Assembly (NCBI RefSeq): GCF_902499115.1
Contig: NZ_CABVPN010000017.1
Coordinates: forward strand, 107,097 to 171,096
Direction: 5' to 3'
From: Burkholderia diffusa
GTDB lineage: Bacteria; Pseudomonadota; Gammaproteobacteria; Burkholderiales; Burkholderiaceae
Length of the DNA: 64,000 nt
Part shown: positions 60,504-64,000 of the stretch, piece after piece
Layout: each line of letters starts with the position of its first letter
How positions within the stretch are numbered: the first letter of the stretch is position 1
Notes under the pieces: model-generated
What the model saw: the letters and a program-made list of their open reading frames with translations, nothing else
Told to the model about the DNA's origin: nothing
The model's database searches: none
Made by a program: the position numbers and the translations under genes

Positions 60504-61265
60504 TCAAGTCTGCTGATCGAGCGCCTGCGCGATCGCTTTCTCCGCGAGGCTTCCGGCCGGCCCGACCACCGCGAAATTGAGCCCGTTCACCGACCCGTAC
60601 CGCGCGAGCAACGGCCCATCCACGCGTTGCCCGGCCGGCAGCAGCCGGTGTTTCGATTCCGCCGGCCGGAGATAGAAGCTCAGTGTCCGCCCGGCATCGT
60701 CCTCATAGAGCACCATCGCGGCAGTGGCCCCGCTGTCCGTCGTAAACAGCCGCCCGCCAACCGGCCTGAACCCGGCCGCACTCAAATCCGGCAGCCGCGC
60801 CGACGCGCCGACGCGTCTGGTGAGCCACCCTTGCAAATCTCCCGCACGGGTTGGCCGAAAATCCACCTTCGCGGCTTGATCGACGACCATCATCCGGTAA
60901 GCCTCGACCGCATCGCTCATCGGCGCGATCGGAGGCGGCGCGTTCCATCCATGCGCCTGCCACCCGCCAAACGTCCCCAGCCCGATACAGAACACGAACG
61001 AAGCCGCCATCGCGAATCGCATCCGCGAGCGCTCCACACGCTTCGCCCGAATCGCAGCTGGATCGAGCTCAGGATTGTGACCGGGCATCCGCACGCTCTC
61101 GAGCGCGGCCCGCAATCGTTGCGCATCCTGCTGCCATTGCCTTACCTGTTCCGCACGCTCCGGATGCAGCGCGAGATATCGCTCGACCGCGGCGCGCGCG
61201 TCGTCGTCGAGCTGGCCGTCGACATAGGCCTGGAGATCGTGTTCGTCGGGACGGAGGTGGTTCAT
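60504..61265 (-). CDS. Transmembrane anti-sigma factor (ECF partner)
   Basis: The 253-residue protein has an N-terminal cytoplasmic helical domain (HDLQAYVDGQLDDDARAAVERYLALHPERAEQVRQW), typical of ECF anti-sigmas but lacking the HxxxCxxC zinc motif. One TM lies at about 85-103 (MRFAMAASFVFCIGLGTFGGW) and a periplasmic domain follows. It overlaps the sigma gene by 4 nt (ATGA) and is thus co-translated. It should hold the sigma factor at the membrane until a periplasmic signal, perhaps redox, releases it. Confidence 0.9.
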   Translation of the reverse strand: MNHLRPDEHDLQAYVDGQLDDDARAAVERYLALHPERAEQVRQWQQDAQRLRAALESVRMPGHNPELDPAAIRAKRVERSRMRFAMAASFVFCIGLGTFGGWQAHGWNAPPPIAPMSDAVEAYRMMVVDQAAKVDFRPTRAGDLQGWLTRRVGASARLPDLSAAGFRPVGGRLFTTDSGATAAMVLYEDDAGRTLSFYLRPAESKHRLLPAGQRVDGPLLARYGSVNGLNFAVVGPAGSLAEKAIAQALDQQT

Positions 61266-61780
61266 TTCATCACGCGGAGAGAAGGAGCGGGAAGTTCGCC
61301 GTCGCTGAGCTGGCGCAGCGCCTGGCGCGCGCGGGAGAGTCGCGACATCACGGTGCCGATCGGCACGCCGAGCAGGTCGGCGACTTCCTGATACGTGAAG
61401 CCCTCGACCGCGACGAGCAGCAGCAGGCTGCGCTGCTCGTCGGAGAGCCGGCCGAACGCTTCGAGCGTCGCGCGTGCGGCCACCTCACGTTCGGCGGACG
61501 GCCAGTGCGCTTCGTCGTCGTCGCGAATGCGGCCGAGCAGCCATGCGTAGCGCTTCGCGCTGCGTTTGCCGTCGAGAAACTGCCGGTAAAGGATCGTGAA
61601 GAGCCAGCTGCGCAACGACGCGTCGTCGCGGCGGCTTGCCCAGCGCGACAGCGCGCGCTCGAGCGTCGACTGGACGAGATCGTCGGCGGCGTGGACGTCG
61701 CGCGCCAGCCAGAGCGCGAAGCGTCGCAGCCTGGGGATGAGTTCGCGCAATGCGTCGTCGTCGGGGGCGTTTGAGGGCAT
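61262..61780 (-). CDS. ECF-family RNA polymerase sigma factor
   Basis: The 172-residue sigma has region 2 (LRRFALWLARDVHAADDLVQSTLERALSRW, about 18-47) and region 4 (LSDEQRSLLLLVAVEGFTYQEVADLLGVPIGTVMSRLSRARQ, about 112-153). It is the partner of the membrane anti-sigma immediately downstream. The divergent promoters between it and the catalase gene are near-identical, implying positive autoregulation and joint control of the oxidative-stress genes. Confidence 0.93.
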   Translation of the reverse strand: MPSNAPDDDALRELIPRLRRFALWLARDVHAADDLVQSTLERALSRWASRRDDASLRSWLFTILYRQFLDGKRSAKRYAWLLGRIRDDDEAHWPSAEREVAARATLEAFGRLSDEQRSLLLLVAVEGFTYQEVADLLGVPIGTVMSRLSRARQALRQLSDGELPAPSLRVMK

Positions 61781-61816
61781 GGCCGGGGCGCGAGCCGATA
61801 AGCGTGGAGATGCCGC

Positions 61817-61845
61817 GTAGGACGCCGGTCGGCGTCGCTTATTCC
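61817..61845 (-). promoter_or_regulatory. ECF promoter for the sigma/anti-sigma operon
   Basis: On the minus strand GGAATAA (61845-61839), 14 bp, CGTCCTAC (61824-61817). It has the same two motifs and the same spacing as the divergent promoter at 61871-61899. Confidence 0.75.
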
Positions 61846-61870
61846 GTCAGCATACGAAAAATTTCTTCAT

Positions 61871-61899
61871 GGAATAAAGCGGCGCGGGTGGCGTCCTAC
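61871..61899 (+). promoter_or_regulatory. ECF promoter for the catalase-like operon
   Basis: GGAATAA (61871-61877), 14 bp, CGTCCTAC (61892-61899), 39 bp before the catalase-like start. It mirrors the promoter at 61817-61845, and the 10-mers GTAGGACGCC and GGCGTCCTAC flank the region as an inverted repeat. Confidence 0.75.
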
Positions 61900-61937
61900 A
61901 CGCGTTCGACAATGATCAGACGATCGGGAGTGCATCC

Positions 61938-63026
61938 ATGAAGCAATCTTCCTCTTCTTCGCCGCCGAGCGAACCCGGGCGCGGGTGGTGGCGCTGGGCC
62001 GTGATCGGCGGCGCGGTGGCCGGCGTGGCCGTGTCGTTCGGGTATGTCGGCGGCTGGCTTGCGCCGGCGCGTCTGACCCCGCACCGGCTCGTCGACGCGC
62101 TGCAGACGGCCGGCGGCGAGCATCCGGGCTTCCGGCGCAATCACGCGAAGGGCGTGTGCGTGACCGGTTACTTCGAAGGCAACGGCGCCGCGAGCGCGTA
62201 TTCGGTCGCGCCGTTCTTCAAGGCGGTGCGCACGCCGGTGGTCGGGCGCTTCGCGCTGCCGGGCGGGAATCCTTATGCGCCCGACAGCAGCGTGCCGATC
62301 CGCAGCCTCGCGCTGAAGCTCACCGCACCGGACGGCCAGCAATGGCGGACCGGGATGAACGCGATGCCTGTGTTTCCGGTGGCGACGCCGAAGGCGTTCT
62401 ACGCGCAGTTGCTGGCGACCCGGCCGGATCCGGCGACGGGCAAGCCCGATCCGGCGAAGGTGAAGGCGTTTTTCGGCGCGCATCCGGAGACGGCAGCGTT
62501 CCGCGCATGGGTGAAGGGTGCGAAGCCGAGCGCGAGCTACGTCACCGAAAGCTATTACGGATTGAACGCGTTCTACTTCGTCGATGCTGCCGGCAAGCGC
62601 CAGGCGGTGCGGTGGCGCGTCGTGCCGGAGCAGATGACGGGCGCCGGCGACGTCGCGACGGCCGCGGATCCGAACGTGTTGCAGCAGGACCTGACGCGGC
62701 GCATCGCGGACGGTGCGCAGAAGTGGAAGCTGCTGGTCACGCTGGCCGAGCCCGGCGACCCGGTGGACGACGCGACGAAGACCTGGCCCGCGCAGCGGAC
62801 GACGATCGACGCGGGGACGCTCGTGCTCGATCGCGTGGAGCCGCAGGACAGCGGGCCGTGCCGGGACGTCAATTACGACCCGACGGTGCTGCCGCAGGGG
62901 ATTCGGGTGTCGGGGGATCCGTTGCTGGCGGCGCGGTCCGCGGCGTATGCGGATTCGTATCTGCGCCGGACGAGTGAAGAGGCCGGCGTGGCCGGCGCGG
63001 CGCGACTGAGTGCGGAGGGACGATGA
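61938..63026 (+). CDS. SrpA-type catalase-related peroxidase, membrane-anchored
   Basis: The 362-residue protein has an N-terminal TM at about 20-40 (WAVIGGAVAGVAVSFGYVGGWL), probably an uncleaved anchor with a periplasmic body. The mini-catalase fold includes AKGVCVTGYFEGNGAASAYSVAPFF, the FALPGGNPYAPDSSVPIRSLAL core and the heme-ligand Tyr in RSAAYADSYLRR near the C-terminus. SrpA-like proteins are heme peroxidases that remove organic or hydrogen peroxide at the envelope. It overlaps the cytochrome b561 gene by 4 nt. Confidence 0.92.
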   Translation: MKQSSSSSPPSEPGRGWWRWAVIGGAVAGVAVSFGYVGGWLAPARLTPHRLVDALQTAGGEHPGFRRNHAKGVCVTGYFEGNGAASAYSVAPFFKAVRTPVVGRFALPGGNPYAPDSSVPIRSLALKLTAPDGQQWRTGMNAMPVFPVATPKAFYAQLLATRPDPATGKPDPAKVKAFFGAHPETAAFRAWVKGAKPSASYVTESYYGLNAFYFVDAAGKRQAVRWRVVPEQMTGAGDVATAADPNVLQQDLTRRIADGAQKWKLLVTLAEPGDPVDDATKTWPAQRTTIDAGTLVLDRVEPQDSGPCRDVNYDPTVLPQGIRVSGDPLLAARSAAYADSYLRRTSEEAGVAGAARLSAEGR

Positions 63027-63556
63027 TGAAGGCTACGACGACGTTTAGCTTGCCGGCGAGGCTGCTGCATTGGGTGATGGCCGCGATGATCGTCGCGATG
63101 CTGTTCATCGGGGTGGGGATGGTGGCATCGGTTTCCGGGCGGCACGATTTCCTGGTGGCGTTGCACAAGCCGCTGGGGATTGCCGTGCTGGTGCTGGTTT
63201 GCGTGCGGATCGTGGTGCGGTTCGTGTCGAAGCCGCCCGCGTTGCCAGAGGATCTGCCCTGGTGGCAGAAGGTTGCCGCGCATGGGTCGCATATCGCGCT
63301 GTACGCGCTGATGCTGGCGATGCCGCTGATCGGATGGGCGATGCTGTCGGCGGGCGGGTATCCGGTGACGCTGGGTGGCGGCGTGCAGTTGCCGGCGCTG
63401 GTCTCGGCCGACCCGGTGACGTTTGCCTGGCTCAGGGTTGCGCACCGGGTGTTGGCTTACCTGTTCTTCGTGACGTTCCTCGCACACTTTGCGGCGGCGC
63501 TGTATCACGGGTTGATTCGGCGGGATGGGGTGGTGAAGGCGATGGTGGGGAGGTGA
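63023..63556 (+). CDS. Cytochrome b561
   Basis: The 177-residue inner-membrane protein has four TM helices. Conserved His residues for heme b occur in LPARLLHWVMAAM, HKPLGIAVLVLV, AAHGSHIALYALM and VAHRVLAYLFFVTFLAHFAAALYH. It relays electrons between quinones and periplasmic partners. Its start overlaps the catalase-like gene, and a redox pair with it is probable. It is the last protein gene before the rrn operon. Confidence 0.93.
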   Translation: MMKATTTFSLPARLLHWVMAAMIVAMLFIGVGMVASVSGRHDFLVALHKPLGIAVLVLVCVRIVVRFVSKPPALPEDLPWWQKVAAHGSHIALYALMLAMPLIGWAMLSAGGYPVTLGGGVQLPALVSADPVTFAWLRVAHRVLAYLFFVTFLAHFAAALYHGLIRRDGVVKAMVGR

Positions 63557-63670
63557 GCGACGCAGCGTTACGCTCGATGCGGGTGAGGTTGCTCAAAGGC
63601 TATCTCGCCCGGATCGAGTCGAGTGGCTTCCGTGGCCACCCGTGGGGCGGCTCGATGGTCCCGGGCCCGC

Positions 63671-63724
63671 TTGTAAAAATATTTTCACAAAGTGCTTGCG
63701 GAGACCGTGGCAGGTGCATAGAAT
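63671..63724 (+). promoter_or_regulatory. rrn promoter P1 with UP element
   Basis: An A/T-rich near-palindrome TTGTAAAAATATTTTCACAA (63671-63690) precedes -35 TTGCGG (63696-63701), a 17-bp spacer and -10 TAGAAT (63719-63724). This is a strong stable-RNA promoter design. Confidence 0.7.
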
Positions 63725-63857
63725 CACGCCTCTTTCGCGCTAACGGAAACGCAGCGCGGAGGAAGAAGAGAAGCGGTGCGGTTGGGATCGGTTGTAGCGA
63801 CTCCAGTGCACACGAAATTAAACCGCAGTCGTCGCAACGAAGTAGTTAAAAAAGTTG

Positions 63858-63886
63858 TTGACGAGTTTTAAAAAACGGTTAATAAT
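63858..63886 (+). promoter_or_regulatory. rrn promoter P2
   Basis: -35 TTGACG (63858-63863) and -10 AATAAT (63881-63886) with a 17-bp spacer of mostly T and A; the TAATAA reading gives 16 bp. It is the second, downstream rrn promoter. Confidence 0.8.
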
Positions 63887-64000
63887 CTCGCTTCTCTGCT
63901 GCTGAAAACGCAGCGCTGCTGAAAAACTCCAGGTTTCTCGCAGAAATGCTCTTTAAAAATTAACAGCCGATAAGTGTGGGCGCTTGATGGAAGCGAGCTG
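63887..64000 (+). ncRNA. 16S rRNA leader with boxA antiterminator (runs off right edge)
   Basis: TGCTCTTTA (63947-63955), followed by AAAAATTAACAG, is the rrn boxA region, and ATAAGTGTGGGCGCTTGATG is the start of the leader typical of beta-proteobacterial rrn operons. The 16S gene itself begins beyond position 64000. Confidence 0.88.

Noticed and set aside
60288..61391. 367-codon plus-strand frame over the repeats and the anti-sigma gene
   Set aside because: Most of it lies opposite the well-supported sigma/anti-sigma genes; only the first part touches the degenerate repeats.
1..64000. Insertion sequences or prophage
   Set aside because: No transposase, integrase, phage structural or lysis gene could be recognised on either strand.

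Overview
The window looks like about 64 kb of core chromosome 1 from a Burkholderia, probably a cepacia-complex species. The base composition is high-GC with strong GC3 codon usage. The gene content also fits: phhA/phhB, a complete type II secretion (gsp) cluster with gspC inverted, the fliL-R block, egtB/egtD, hup, mnmC and an rrn leader at the right end. The species is inferred from gene order and protein style; no database was consulted. Nothing indicates a prophage or conjugative element.

Layout: (1) 1-8.7 kb holds the end of a CYTH-domain gene, an Lrp-type regulator divergent from phhA-phhB (phenylalanine hydroxylation and cofactor recycling), a DUF3717 protein, a TctDE-like two-component pair, a SET-domain protein, an old-yellow-enzyme reductase, a class I amidotransferase and a MarR regulator with an extra Cys tail. 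(2) 8.7-17.3 kb holds a DnaA-box-rich gap, a YbdK-type ligase, a cation/proton antiporter, a second DnaA-box-rich gap, mnmC, hup, a COG0523 (CobW) metal GTPase and a lytic transglycosylase. (3) 17.3-28.9 kb is the general secretion pathway gspD-E-F, gspC (opposite strand) and gspG-N. (4) 29-35.8 kb holds a NodT-type outer-membrane efflux lipoprotein, a MarR-EmrB pair without an EmrA adaptor, and a LysR-CidA/CidB-type set. (5) 36-40.5 kb is fliLMNOPQR, the rotor switch and flagellar export gate. (6) 40.6-47 kb holds a NitT/TauT-type ABC importer, a second TctDE-like pair and a porin. (7) 47.3-52.4 kb is a type III restriction-modification pair whose Res subunit has a degraded nuclease motif. 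(8) 52.6-58.2 kb holds three small exported proteins, egtB-egtD (ergothioneine) and a carboxymuconolactone-decarboxylase/ECF41 sigma operon with a recognisable ECF41 promoter. (9) 58.4-60.5 kb is an atypical gene-poor stretch after a tRNA-Val: a truncated transporter, an oriC-like element, two orphan ORFs and degenerate 93-bp repeats. (10) 60.5-64 kb holds an ECF sigma/anti-sigma pair divergent from an SrpA-type catalase and a cytochrome b561, with two matching ECF promoters between them, then tandem rrn promoters and the rrn leader.

The most unusual signal is non-coding. Two intergenic regions 47 kb apart, at 11956-12203 and (inverted) 58871-59106, carry the same architecture. Each has a 54-bp block (TATATATACG core, GTTAACAAG, DnaA box) with identical internal spacing, followed by a matched convergent DnaA-box pair. 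A third DnaA-box cluster lies at 8930-9125, and 93-bp-spaced TGTGGATAT repeats lie beside the second copy. dnaA itself is not in the window, so whether these are origins, DnaA-titration sites or something else is open.
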